NCBI GenBank assembly: GCA_934154805.1
Contig: CAKPGM010000013.1
Location: 1-50,357 of the forward strand
Reading direction: 5' to 3'
Source of the DNA: an uncultured Clostridia bacterium
Lineage (GTDB): Bacteria; Bacillota; Clostridia; TANB77; CAG-508
DNA: 50,357 nt
Below are positions 25,533 to 34,504 of this stretch, one piece after another (the first letter of the stretch is position 1; the number at the start of each line of letters is the position of its first letter). A program made the position numbers and the translations under genes. Under the pieces are notes generated by a model, which worked only from the letters and a program-made list of their open reading frames with translations, did not search any database and was not told the origin of the DNA.

Positions 25533-26720
25533 CTATTTATCTAATAGACATTCTACTCCTGGAAGTTTTTTGCCCTCTAAAAATTCTAGAGATGCTCCTC
25601 CTCCTGTTGAAATATGTGTAAATTTATCACTTATTCCTAATTTTTCGATAGCTGCTGCTGAATCTCCTCCACCTATTATTGTTGTTACTCCATCTAGATT
25701 TCCTAAAAATTCAGCTATTTTATTTGTTCCTATTGCAAATTGATCAAGTTCAAATGCTCCAAGTGGACCATTCCATACTACTGTCTTTGCTTTTGCAAGT
25801 TCTTCCTCATATAGTTTAATTGTTTCTTCTCCTATATCGAAACCTTGCCATCCCTCTGGTATTTCGTTTATTTTTACTGTATCACTTTCTGTATCTTTGT
25901 CGAATTCTTTTCCTATTTTAGTATCTACAGGTAGCATTAGTTTTACACCTTTTTGTTTTGCTTTTTCTATTAGGTTTAAAGCTAAATCTAATTTATCTTC
26001 TTCACATATTGAGTTTCCTATATTTCCACCCATTGCTTTTACAAATGTGTATGCCATTCCTCCGCCTATTAGCAATGTATCCACTTTTTCTAATAAATTA
26101 TCTATAACTCCTATTTTGTCTGAAACTTTCTTTCCTCCAAGTATAGATATAAATGGTCTTTCTGGATTTTCTAAAGTTGTTCCTAAGAAGTTAATTTCTT
26201 TTTCCATTAAGAATCCTGCTACTGCTGGTAAAAATTCTGCTACACCTGCTGTTGAGCTATGTGCTCTATGAGCTGTTCCAAATGCATCATTTACATATAC
26301 TTCTGCCATACTAGCAAGTTCTTTTGCAAATTCTCTATCGTTTGCTTCTTCTCTTGCATCAAATCTGATATTTTCTAGTAAAACTACTTCTCCGTTTTTC
26401 ATATTTTCTGTTAGGTTCTTAGCACTTTCTCCTATTATATCATCTGCTAATTTTACTTCTATTCCTAATAGTCTTGATAGTTCTTTTTGTACTGGAGCTA
26501 GAGAGAATTCTTTTTTTACTTCTCCTTTTGGTCTTCCTAAATGAGAACATAGTATTACTTTACAATTATTATCTAATAGATATTTTATTGTTGGTAATGC
26601 TCCTACTATTCTTCTATTATCTGTTATGTTAAAGTTTTCATCTAATGGAACATTAAAGTCACATCTTACAAGTACTTTCTTATCTTTTAAATCGATATCT
26701 CTTATAGTTTTTTTATTCAT
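25533..26720 (-). CDS. pgk: Phosphoglycerate kinase
   Basis: This 395-aa enzyme makes ATP from 1,3-bisphosphoglycerate. Motifs: VRCDFNVPLD near the N-terminus, HLGRPKG, GGKKVSDKIGV and the C-terminal GGGDSAAAIEKLG / HISTGGGASLEFLEG. Full length. RBS AGGAGG. It is separated from gap by 123 nt containing two hairpins. Confidence 0.97.
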   Translation of the reverse strand: MNKKTIRDIDLKDKKVLVRCDFNVPLDENFNITDNRRIVGALPTIKYLLDNNCKVILCSHLGRPKGEVKKEFSLAPVQKELSRLLGIEVKLADDIIGESAKNLTENMKNGEVVLLENIRFDAREEANDREFAKELASMAEVYVNDAFGTAHRAHSSTAGVAEFLPAVAGFLMEKEINFLGTTLENPERPFISILGGKKVSDKIGVIDNLLEKVDTLLIGGGMAYTFVKAMGGNIGNSICEEDKLDLALNLIEKAKQKGVKLMLPVDTKIGKEFDKDTESDTVKINEIPEGWQGFDIGEETIKLYEEELAKAKTVVWNGPLGAFELDQFAIGTNKIAEFLGNLDGVTTIIGGGDSAAAIEKLGISDKFTHISTGGGASLEFLEGKKLPGVECLLDK

Positions 26721-26751
26721 ATTTAATCCTCCTGTTTTTTAAAGACACATA

Positions 26752-26826
26752 TTAGAAATTTGCTTAAATTTCTAATATCTAGCTTTTATATAGTGGAGGT
26801 TAGAAGTCTAAAACTAGACTTCTAAC
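26752..26826. promoter_or_regulatory. Two strong hairpins between gap and pgk
   Basis: First in the transcript: GTTAGAAGTCTA / TAGACTTCTAAC, 12-bp perfect stem, 26799-26826. Second: TTAGAAATTT / AAATTTCTAA, 10-bp perfect stem with a 4-nt loop, 26752-26775. Neither is followed by a T-run on the minus strand, so they look more like RNA processing or stability elements than full terminators. Confidence 0.6.
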
Positions 26827-26843
26827 TTCTTTTTTATTTCTTC

Positions 26844-27854
26844 TTATTTATGATCAACTCTTGCCATGTGTGTTGCTAAGTCTACTAATTTGTTTGCATA
26901 TCCCCACTCGTTGTCATACCAAGCAACTAATTTTACAAATGTGTCTGTTAGCATAATTCCAGCTTTTGCATCAAATATTGATGTATGAGAATCTGTTAGG
27001 AAGTCAGAAGATACTACGTCTTCATCAACATATTCAACTATTCCTTTCATTTCTCCTTCTGCTGCTTTCTTTACTGCTGCACATATTTCTTCATATGTTG
27101 TTGGTCTTTCTAGGTTACATGTTAAGTCAACAACTGATACATCCATTGTTGGTACTCTGAATGCCATTCCTGTAAGTTTTCCACTTAGTTCTGGAATTAC
27201 TTTTCCAACAGCTTTTGCAGCTCCTGTTGAAGATGGTATTATATTGCCACCTGCAGCACGTCCGCCTCTCCAATCTTTTTTAGATGCTCCATCAACTGTT
27301 TTTTGTGTAGCTGTTATTGAATGAACTGTTGTCATTAATCCTTCTTTTATTCCAAAGTTATCATTTATAACTTTAGCAAGTGGTGCTAAACAGTTTGTTG
27401 TACAAGATGCATTCGATACAATGTTCATACTTGGATCATATTTATCCTCGTTAACTCCCATTACAAACATTGGAGCATCTTTTGAAGGTGCACTTATTAC
27501 AACTTTTTTTGCTCCTGCATTTAAATGAGCTTGAGCTTTTTCTGTTGTAGTAAATACTCCTGAACATTCTAATACATATTCTACTCCATTTTCTCCCCAA
27601 GGAATATTATTTGGATCCATTTCGTTATAAACGTTTAATGTTTTTCCATTAACAATTAGTTTTCCTTCTTCTGATTTTATCTCTCCTTTAAATCTTCCGT
27701 GCATTGAGTCATATTTTACCATGTATGCCATGTAGTCTGCTGCTATAAATGGATCATTTATTGCAACAACCTCTACCTCGTCATTTTCTAAGGCTGCTTG
27801 AAGTGCTAGTTTTCCTATTCTTCCAAAGCCATTGATTCCAACTTTAACTGACAT
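26844..27854 (-). CDS. gap: Glyceraldehyde-3-phosphate dehydrogenase, type I
   Basis: This 336-aa NAD-dependent enzyme has GINGFGRIGK at the N-terminus, SNASCTTNCLAPL with the catalytic Cys, and SWYDNEWGY-like AWYDNEWGYANKLVDL at the C-terminus. Full length. It is the first gene of the glycolytic operon, with RBS AGGAGGAAAA. Confidence 0.97.
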   Translation of the reverse strand: MSVKVGINGFGRIGKLALQAALENDEVEVVAINDPFIAADYMAYMVKYDSMHGRFKGEIKSEEGKLIVNGKTLNVYNEMDPNNIPWGENGVEYVLECSGVFTTTEKAQAHLNAGAKKVVISAPSKDAPMFVMGVNEDKYDPSMNIVSNASCTTNCLAPLAKVINDNFGIKEGLMTTVHSITATQKTVDGASKKDWRGGRAAGGNIIPSSTGAAKAVGKVIPELSGKLTGMAFRVPTMDVSVVDLTCNLERPTTYEEICAAVKKAAEGEMKGIVEYVDEDVVSSDFLTDSHTSIFDAKAGIMLTDTFVKLVAWYDNEWGYANKLVDLATHMARVDHK

Positions 27855-27913
27855 AAAATTTTTCCTCCTCTTTAGATATTTTTGTTCTATTTTAGTCTTT
27901 CTAGACAGTTATC

Positions 27914-27942
27914 ATTTTATACCAAAAACAAATAGTTTTCAA
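27914..27942 (-). promoter_or_regulatory. Promoter of the gap operon
   Basis: TTGAAA, 17 bp, TAAAAT on the minus strand, 60 bp upstream of the gap start. Confidence 0.6.
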
Positions 27943-28004
27943 GTATTTTTATGATTATTTATATATTATTTAAACTAAAAAATTTGTACTTCATAAGTAC
28001 AGCA

Positions 28005-28036
28005 AAAAACAGCAAGCTTAATAATACTTGCTGTTT
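28005..28036 (-). terminator. Terminator of the small 74-aa gene
   Basis: AAAACAGCAAG / CTTGCTGTTTT with a 10-nt loop, then TTTTTT on the minus strand, 9 bp after the stop codon. Confidence 0.85.
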
Positions 28037-28045
28037 TATTATTTA

Positions 28046-28270
28046 CTAAAATTTCATTTTTTGGAATATGAAGTTTACTCCTTCTTCATCTGAAATCTCT
28101 TGATGCCAGAAATCATTTATTGCTTTAAATGTTGCTGCTTGTCTTGGAGTTAATTCTATCTTTATTTCTTGAAATAAGAAATTCTTTACTTTTGTCCATG
28201 TGCTTATTTTGCTTGGTACTGATGCATCAAATTGATTTTGTATAATATTATCATTATTTGGTATTTCCAT
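28046..28270 (-). CDS. Small hypothetical protein
   Basis: This 74-aa protein starts MEIPNNDNII and contains no signal peptide or membrane helix. The middle (WTKVKNFLFQEIKIELTP) looks amphipathic and the C-terminus is FIFQKMKF. The family is not recognised. It is supported as a real gene by an AGGAGGAAA ribosome site, its own promoter at 28311-28339 and a strong terminator. Confidence 0.65.
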   Translation of the reverse strand: MEIPNNDNIIQNQFDASVPSKISTWTKVKNFLFQEIKIELTPRQAATFKAINDFWHQEISDEEGVNFIFQKMKF

Positions 28271-28310
28271 TTTAATTTCCTCCTTTGTAGGCCTATTATT
28301 ATCTAATATA

Positions 28311-28339
28311 CTTATACTATAAATTTAAAAATTTATCAA
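28311..28339 (-). promoter_or_regulatory. Promoter of the small 74-aa gene
   Basis: TTGATA, 17 bp, TATAAG on the minus strand, about 41 bp upstream of the start codon. Confidence 0.6.
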
Positions 28340-28365
28340 GTACTTTTTAAAATTTTTTTAATTTT

Positions 28366-30456
28366 TTATTTTGTTTTTTTGGTTGTTTTCTTTTTTGTAG
28401 TTTTTCTTTTTGTTTTCCTTGCAGTTCTTTTTGGTGCTTTTTCCTTCTCTTCTTCAGGATTCCAAGGTTCTCCAGCCTTTGGTTTATCCCAAGAGATAAA
28501 TTTGCAAGTTTCTTCAGTGTTTTTGTTGTTCTCACAAATATAGTAGTTTTTTCCTCTCTTTGTTTTACGAACTTGCACTTCTCCCCCACAAACAGGGCAA
28601 GGAACATCTATTGTTACTACAAAAGGTTTTACATTCTTACATTCTGGATATCCTGGGCAAGCAAGGAATTTTCCATATCTGCTCATTTTTATAACCATCA
28701 TTCTTCCACATTTATCGCATTTAACATCACTAACTTCATCTTCTAGTTTTACATGTTCTAGCTCTTTGTCTACTTTTTCTAATTCTTTTTCAAATGGTGG
28801 ATAGAATTCTCTAAGTATTTGTTTCCATTCTTCTTTTCCTTCTGCCACTTCATCGAATTCATCTTCAACTCTTGCTGTAAATGTTACATCTATTATGTCT
28901 GTAAAATTTTCTGTTAATAATGTATTTACTACTTCTCCAAGTTGTGTTGGAACTAATTGTTTTTTGTCTTTTTCTATATATCTTCTTTCGATTATTGTTG
29001 TTATTATTGGTGAATAAGTACTTGGTCTTCCTATTCCTTTTGTTTCTAGTTCTTTTACAAGACTTGCCTCTGTATATCTTGCTGGTGGTTCTGTAAAGCT
29101 TTGTTTCGCATCCAATTTTTCTTTTTTTACTTCTTGATTTAGCTCTAGTTTCGGAATATTTGTGCTTTCTTCTTCGTCTTCCTTAGAGTCGTTACCTTCT
29201 ACATATAGTGTCATAAATCCTTTAAATTTCAAGTTTTGTCCACTTGCTTTGAATTTATATTCATTTACATCTATGTCTACACTTATTGTGTCATACACAG
29301 CTGCTGCCATCTGACTTGCTATAAATCTATTATATATCAGCTTATACAATTTGTATTGATCTGCTGTAAGCGAATCTTTTATACTATCTGGTGTTATATG
29401 AATATATGTTGGTCTTATACCCTCGTGTGCATCTTGTGCATCTTTATTTTGCCTATAATATCTGTTCTCATAATAATTAGCTCCATAAGTTTGTGTTATT
29501 ACTTCTTTTGCTACTGCTCTTGCTTCTTCAGATATTCTTGTAGAGTCAGTTCTCATATATGTTATAAGTCCTACACTACCTTTTTCTGGTATTCTTACAC
29601 CTTCATATAATCCTTGTGCAACTGACATTGTTTTCTTGATCGTAAATCCTATTTTTCTTGATGCTTCTTGTTGCATTGTACTTGTTGTAAATGGTGGAGC
29701 TGGAGTTCTTTTCTTTTCTCCATTCTTTATGTTTGTAACTATATATTTTCCATTCTTTATATTTGATAGAATTTCGTCTACCTCTTCTTTTTTATGCAAT
29801 TCAACCTTTTTGTCATTTTTACCATAAAACTTTGCAACAAAATCTTGTTTTGATTTTTCATCTAGTAATGTAGCGTATATATTCCAATATTCTTCTGGTA
29901 TGAAGTTTCTTATCTCATTTTCTCTATCTACAATTAATTTTACTGCAACTGATTGAACTCTTCCTGCAGATAAACCCGGTTTAACTTTTTTCCATAAAAG
30001 TGGACTTATTTTGTAACCAACTATTCTGTCTAGCACTCTTCTTGCTTGCTGAGCATCTGTTAAGTTCATATCTATTTTTCTAGGTTGTTTTATCGATTCT
30101 TTTACCGCTTCTTTTGTTATCTCGTTAAATGTTACTCTGCAAACAGAATCTTCTGGTATTTCTAGAATCTTTGCTAAATGCCAAGCTATTGCTTCTCCTT
30201 CACGGTCAGGGTCGGTTGCAAGGTACACTACATCAGCGCCTTTTGCTTCCTTTTTTAGAGATTTTATTAAGTCTCCTTTTCCTCTGATGTTTATGTATTC
30301 TGGTTCAAAATCGTGTTCTATATCTACTCCTAATTTTGATTTTGGCAAATCTCTTATATGTCCCATTGAAGCAACTACCTTTGTATTCGCTCCCAAAAAC
30401 TTTTTTATTGTATTAGCTTTTGCTGGTGATTCAACAATGATTAATTTATTTGACAT
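28366..30456 (-). CDS. topA: DNA topoisomerase I
   Basis: This 696-aa type IA topoisomerase relaxes negative supercoils. The Toprim domain starts with LIIVESPAKANTIKKF; DPDREGEAIAWH is the metal-binding segment; SVGLITYMRTDSTRIS holds the catalytic Tyr. Two zinc-ribbon modules follow (CDKCGRMMVIK...CPGYPECKN and CPVCGGEVQVRK...). The C-terminus is a Lys/Arg/Thr-rich tail of about 25 residues (RKTKRKTTKKKTTKK), common in Clostridia and likely to bind DNA. Of the adjacent ATGs at 30459 and 30456, the second has better spacing to AAGGAG. Confidence 0.97.
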   Translation of the reverse strand: MSNKLIIVESPAKANTIKKFLGANTKVVASMGHIRDLPKSKLGVDIEHDFEPEYINIRGKGDLIKSLKKEAKGADVVYLATDPDREGEAIAWHLAKILEIPEDSVCRVTFNEITKEAVKESIKQPRKIDMNLTDAQQARRVLDRIVGYKISPLLWKKVKPGLSAGRVQSVAVKLIVDRENEIRNFIPEEYWNIYATLLDEKSKQDFVAKFYGKNDKKVELHKKEEVDEILSNIKNGKYIVTNIKNGEKKRTPAPPFTTSTMQQEASRKIGFTIKKTMSVAQGLYEGVRIPEKGSVGLITYMRTDSTRISEEARAVAKEVITQTYGANYYENRYYRQNKDAQDAHEGIRPTYIHITPDSIKDSLTADQYKLYKLIYNRFIASQMAAAVYDTISVDIDVNEYKFKASGQNLKFKGFMTLYVEGNDSKEDEEESTNIPKLELNQEVKKEKLDAKQSFTEPPARYTEASLVKELETKGIGRPSTYSPIITTIIERRYIEKDKKQLVPTQLGEVVNTLLTENFTDIIDVTFTARVEDEFDEVAEGKEEWKQILREFYPPFEKELEKVDKELEHVKLEDEVSDVKCDKCGRMMVIKMSRYGKFLACPGYPECKNVKPFVVTIDVPCPVCGGEVQVRKTKRGKNYYICENNKNTEETCKFISWDKPKAGEPWNPEEEKEKAPKRTARKTKRKTTKKKTTKKTK

Positions 30457-30486
30457 CATTTTCTCCTTATATTTTATTACTATAGT

Positions 30487-30515
30487 ATTGTAGCTTACTT
30501 TTGTTTATTTTTCAA
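30487..30515 (-). promoter_or_regulatory. Promoter of topA
   Basis: TTGAAA, 17 bp, TACAAT on the minus strand, about 30 bp upstream of topA. A consensus TTGACA also occurs about 60 bp further upstream with a poorer -10 box. Confidence 0.55.
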
Positions 30516-30686
30516 GCTTTTAGACAAAATTTCTTTTTTATGTCAATTTTCTACAAAATTTTTCTATAATTGTTATTAAGTAATCATCCGTAAACGTTTC
30601 TTTATAAGTATACTTAAAATCAAAAATATACAACCTAGATTTCAATTATTGCGAAATCCTGATTGTACTCGTTTCCATTTTTTATT

Positions 30687-31019
30687 TTATAACATATCAT
30701 ATATCATTTGTGGATTTTTTCTTAAATCAGTTATTACATCATTTGTTGCCGTTGGTGTCACTCTATTCTTCATTAATATTTTTAATAAATTCTCAATTAT
30801 TTCTTTGTTGTTTGATATATAATTTATCCTGCTTTTCTCTCTAGTTGTTGTTTTTCCTTGTTTTTGTTCTTTTATTATTTCTATTCCGTACTTTTTGTTA
30901 GTTCCTTTTCTTATTAGCTTTTTGATTCTGTAATACTTTATATCTATTTCTTGATTGTTTTGACCTAATTCTAATTGGTCTATTTTTGCAACACCATAAA
31001 GTTTTCTTATATTTAGCAT
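30687..31019 (-). CDS. DUF6514-like small protein
   Basis: This 110-aa soluble protein contains KKYGIEIIKEQ (about 42-52), INYISNNKEIIENLLKIL and NRVTPTATNDVITDL. The pattern YGIEI..., then a charged stretch, then IS.d...v..L...L......TP....dVi.D is what I recall for the clostridial DUF6514 family; the match is from memory. Function unknown. It follows murG by 81 nt without a clear terminator and may be the tail gene of the mur operon. The 230 bp between it and topA hold the topA promoter and nothing else I can name. Confidence 0.65.
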   Translation of the reverse strand: MLNIRKLYGVAKIDQLELGQNNQEIDIKYYRIKKLIRKGTNKKYGIEIIKEQKQGKTTTREKSRINYISNNKEIIENLLKILMKNRVTPTATNDVITDLRKNPQMIYDML

Positions 31020-31100
31020 AAAAATTCTTCCCTTCTTATTTGTTTCCGGTATTTTTTATCATACACCACAACAAGTAAAAAGGCAAGAACTTTCGTACGA

Positions 31101-32234
31101 CTAGTTTTTACAGTTTTCGACATTTATCGACATTTTGATTTCTTCATATATCTTTTCTTCCACATTCTCTTTTGCTACACTCAATGCTTTCTCTCCCATC
31201 TGAGTTAGCTTTTCCTTATCTTTTATCATATTGTTTATTTTATTATTTAAAACTATATGTGTTAAATTTTTATCTAATATAATTTGTGCAGATCCAGCAT
31301 TCTGTAATACCTTAGCATTATATTCTTGATGATTTTCTGTTGCAAATGGAAATGGTATAAATATTGCTGGTTTTCCAAGTAAAGCTATTTCTGTTATCGT
31401 CATAGCTCCGCTTCTGCAAACTACCAAATCTGATATCTGCATTACTTCTTGCATATTATATATGTAAGGTAAAATCTTTGTATTTTTGATATTATTTATA
31501 TCTATTTGTTTATCTTTTAACTCTTGTTTTACAGTTTCATAGTTGTTTGTTCCAGCAGCCCAAATTATTTGGTAATTTTCATTCATTTTATTTTCTATTA
31601 TCCCTATTAGCGCTTTGTTTATTGATACAGCTCCTTGGCTTCCTCCAAATACAAGTATAGTTGGCAATTCAGAATTTAATCCTAATTCTCTTATTTTATT
31701 TCTTTTTTCTTCTATTGACATATAGCTTCTTTTTATTTTTGTTGGATTGCCTGTTACTACTACTTTTTTTGCTTTAGGAAGTCTTTCTTCTGCTTCTTTA
31801 AATCCAACTAAAATCTTTTCTGCATCTTTAGATAATAGTTTCACTGCAACTCCCGGGAAGGCATTACTTTCGTGAAGAATAATTGGAATTTTTAATTTTT
31901 TTGCAGCCATTCCAACAGATACACATATATACCCACCTGTTCCTATTACTACATCTGGTTTAAATTCTTTTAATATTTTTTTTGCTTCACTTATAGATTT
32001 TATAGTCTTAAAAAGTCGTTTAATATTGTCAATATTTATCTTTCTATTTATTCCATATGAATTAATACATTCTAGTTTATATCCAGCTCTTGGTACCAAA
32101 TCAGTTTCTAATCCTCTGTTAGTACCTATAAATATTATTTCCGAGTTTGGCTCTTTTTCAATTATTTTATTTGCAATTGCTATTCCTGGATTTATATGGC
32201 CTCCAGTTCCTGCCGCTGCTATAACTACTTTCAT
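31101..32234 (-). CDS. murG: UDP-GlcNAc:lipid I N-acetylglucosaminyltransferase MurG
   Basis: This 377-aa peripheral membrane GT28 enzyme converts lipid I to lipid II. Motifs: AAAGTGGHINPG at the N-terminus, GGSQGAVSIN, SDLVVCRSGAMTITEI and PFPFATENHQEYNA. Start 32234 (MKVVIAAAG) has a GAGAGGAAT ribosome site; an upstream in-frame ATG at 32267 lies inside the hairpin region and is not favoured. It is the last mur gene of the cluster. Confidence 0.95.
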   Translation of the reverse strand: MKVVIAAAGTGGHINPGIAIANKIIEKEPNSEIIFIGTNRGLETDLVPRAGYKLECINSYGINRKINIDNIKRLFKTIKSISEAKKILKEFKPDVVIGTGGYICVSVGMAAKKLKIPIILHESNAFPGVAVKLLSKDAEKILVGFKEAEERLPKAKKVVVTGNPTKIKRSYMSIEEKRNKIRELGLNSELPTILVFGGSQGAVSINKALIGIIENKMNENYQIIWAAGTNNYETVKQELKDKQIDINNIKNTKILPYIYNMQEVMQISDLVVCRSGAMTITEIALLGKPAIFIPFPFATENHQEYNAKVLQNAGSAQIILDKNLTHIVLNNKINNMIKDKEKLTQMGEKALSVAKENVEEKIYEEIKMSINVENCKN

Positions 32235-32258
32235 TTCTATTCCTCTCAATTTAAAATT

Positions 32259-32291
32259 TTCGCCCAAGAAAGGGCGTCCCTCCTGGGCGAA
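32259..32291 (-). promoter_or_regulatory. GC-rich alternative-folding hairpin between ftsW and murG
   Basis: The outer stem is TTCGCCCA / TGGGCGAA with an inner AGGG / CCCT. A second CGCCC inside the loop can pair with the same GGGCG, so two mutually exclusive folds exist, followed by AAAATTTT. It is strikingly G+C-rich for this sequence and may be an attenuator or processing site. Confidence 0.5.
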
Positions 32292-32294
32292 GTC

Positions 32295-33480
32295 TTAAAC
32301 TTTTGCACCTGCTCTTGATATATTCAGCAATATACCTACAGATGCCAGTAATATAACTAACGCTGTTCCTCCATAACTAAAGAATGGAAGTGCCATTCCT
32401 GTTGTTGGAATCGACGCTGTTACAACTGCTATATTTATAATTGTTTGTATGGCAACTAATGTTGTTATTCCTATTGCTATTAAACTTCCAAACATATCAG
32501 GGGCTTTCATAGATATTACTATTCCCCTCCAAACAAATACTGCAAATAATGCTATTATGGCCACACATCCCACAAATCCTAATTCTTCCGCAACTATTGC
32601 AAATATAAAGTCGTTTTGTGGTTCTGGTATGTATAAGTATTTCTGTTTACTATTTCCAAGTCCAACTCCAAACAAACCTCCCGAGCCTATTGCATACAAA
32701 CTTTGTATCATTTGGTAACCTGTTCCTGTTGCATCTGACCAAGGATCAAAAAATACTTTTATTCTGTCTAATCTAAAGCTTTCTGATGTTCCTCCAACAC
32801 CTTTCATTTGATCTACTTTTCCTTTTAACAGTAAGATTGCTCCTGCTGCCCCACCAGCTAGACCAGCCCATACAAAGTGTAACATCCTAACTCCAGCCAT
32901 TAACATCATTACGAATGTAATAACAGATATTACTAAAGATACGCTCAAATGGTTTTGTACTTTATATAAAATTGCTACCGGTATTGCTAAAAATATTAAT
33001 GGTTTAACAAAACCTCTCCAAAAATCTTTTAACTCACTTTTATGGTCAGATAAGTATCCTGCATAAAATATTATAAGTCCTATCTTAGTAATCTCTGATG
33101 GTTGGAATTGTCCGAAGTCCTTTTATTTCTATCCATCTTAATGCTCCATTTACTGTTTTTCCCAGTCCAGGAACTAGTACTAATAGTAAAACTGCAACTG
33201 ATACTACATATACAAACCAATAATATTTCTTATAGAATCTGTAGTCTATTTTTGAAATAAATAACATAACAAATATTCCTAAAACAGCAAATATAAACTG
33301 TTTTATGAAATATGTATAACTACTTCCTGTCTTTGATAATGCCGAAGGAGCACTTGCTGACAAGACCATAACAACCCCTAGAGATACTAATATCAATACA
33401 GTTATTACTAATACATAATCCATTTTGTTATTTAAAAAATTAGAAAATCTTTTAACTTTTTTCTCGCTCTTATTTGGCAT
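32295..33480 (-). pseudogene. ftsW: ftsW (SEDS lipid II polymerase) interrupted by a +1 frameshift
   Basis: Two frames together encode one FtsW of about 394 aa, a normal length. The 5' part (33480 to a stop at 33085) gives the N-terminus and first helices up to GALRWIEIKG. At 33112-33117 the reading CTT CGG must move +1 to give FGQFQPSEITKIGLIIFYAGYLS, the conserved FtsW QPSE region, and then continues open to 32295. The 3' part has the SEDS features GVGGTSESFRLDRI, NDFIFAIVAEELG and PFFSYGGTAL. Without the shift, translation ends about ten residues later. This may be a sequence error, a true mutation compensated by another SEDS protein, or programmed +1 frameshifting. RBS GAAGGA. Confidence 0.85.
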
Positions 33481-33501
33481 TTGTTCATCCTTCCCTTTAT
33501 T

Positions 33502-34491
33502 CTAGATTGCCATTATTCCTATAACACAGGCAATTAATGTTACAATGCTAAAAACTGAAACTATTGTATTTTCATTCCATCCTGATAATTCAAAATGATG
33601 ATGTAATGGTGCCATTTTGAATATTCTTTTCTTTGTTCTCTTATAATGAGCTACTTGTATTATATCTGATAATGTTTCTAATACTGGTACTATTGCTATT
33701 ATTAATAATAGTATTGGCATTTTTAAATATATTGCCATAACCGACACTGCTCCTCCAAGTAGTAACGATCCTGTATCACCCATAAATATTTTTGCTGGAT
33801 GCAAGTTGAATAGTAAAAATGCTAAACATATTCCTATTAAGCTTGTTCCAAATACTACTATTTCTTTTACTCCCGTTACTATTCCTATAACAGTTAAACA
33901 GGTTAATATTATTGTTGTTACTGATGTACTTAAGCCATCTATTCCATCTGTTAAATTGATAGCATTTGTTGTTGCAAGCATTACTACTATTGTAAATGGA
34001 ATATACAACCATATTGGTAATGTCACTGTTGTTTTTGCAAATGGTATTATTATGTCTGTTCCTATGTTCATTACTTTTACTAGATATACTGTAAATACAG
34101 TTGCTATTATTAATAAACCTAACATTTTATATTTTGGTTTTAGTCCATCTGTATTCCTCAATACAACCTTTTTGAAATCATCTATAAGTCCTACTAATCC
34201 AAATCCCAATGTGGCTACTAATAATGGTAAAAGGTTTTGAGCCATATCTCTTTCTACTTGAGCCTCTTTTCCTGCATACCCAAAGTACACTACTCCACCA
34301 ATTATGATTAAAGATAACATCATAATTATTCCACCCATAGTTGGTGTTCCTTGTTTTTTTAGATGTGAACGTGGTCCGTCATCTCTCTCGTTTTGTCCTA
34401 TTTTCTTTTTTCTTAGTATTGGTATTATTATTAGTGCTATTACAAATGCTACAGCAAATGCTAGCAAGAGTATCTTTATATGATATTCCAT
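33502..34491 (-). CDS. mraY: Phospho-N-acetylmuramoyl-pentapeptide transferase
   Basis: This 329-aa, about 10-helix membrane enzyme makes lipid I from UDP-MurNAc-pentapeptide and undecaprenyl phosphate. Motifs: DDGPRSHLKKQGTPTMGG, GLIDDFKKV, NAINLTDGIDGL (catalytic Asp region), KIFMGDTGS and PLHHHFELSGW. RBS AGGAGGAAAA. It directly follows murE; murF, usually between them, is absent. Confidence 0.97.
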   Translation of the reverse strand: MEYHIKILLLAFAVAFVIALIIIPILRKKKIGQNERDDGPRSHLKKQGTPTMGGIIMMLSLIIIGGVVYFGYAGKEAQVERDMAQNLLPLLVATLGFGLVGLIDDFKKVVLRNTDGLKPKYKMLGLLIIATVFTVYLVKVMNIGTDIIIPFAKTTVTLPIWLYIPFTIVVMLATTNAINLTDGIDGLSTSVTTIILTCLTVIGIVTGVKEIVVFGTSLIGICLAFLLFNLHPAKIFMGDTGSLLLGGAVSVMAIYLKMPILLLIIAIVPVLETLSDIIQVAHYKRTKKRIFKMAPLHHHFELSGWNENTIVSVFSIVTLIACVIGIMAI

Positions 34492-34504
34492 ATTTTCCTC
34501 CTAA

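Noticed and set aside
28346..28607. Lys-rich minus-strand open frame at the 3' end of topA
   Set aside because: It overlaps topA in another frame and reflects the A-rich codons of the basic tail.
32295..33480. Two separate genes, each half of an FtsW-like protein
   Set aside because: The intervening sequence encodes the missing conserved QPSE segment in the shifted frame, and the second part has no own start or ribosome site at its N-terminus. It is one gene with a frameshift.
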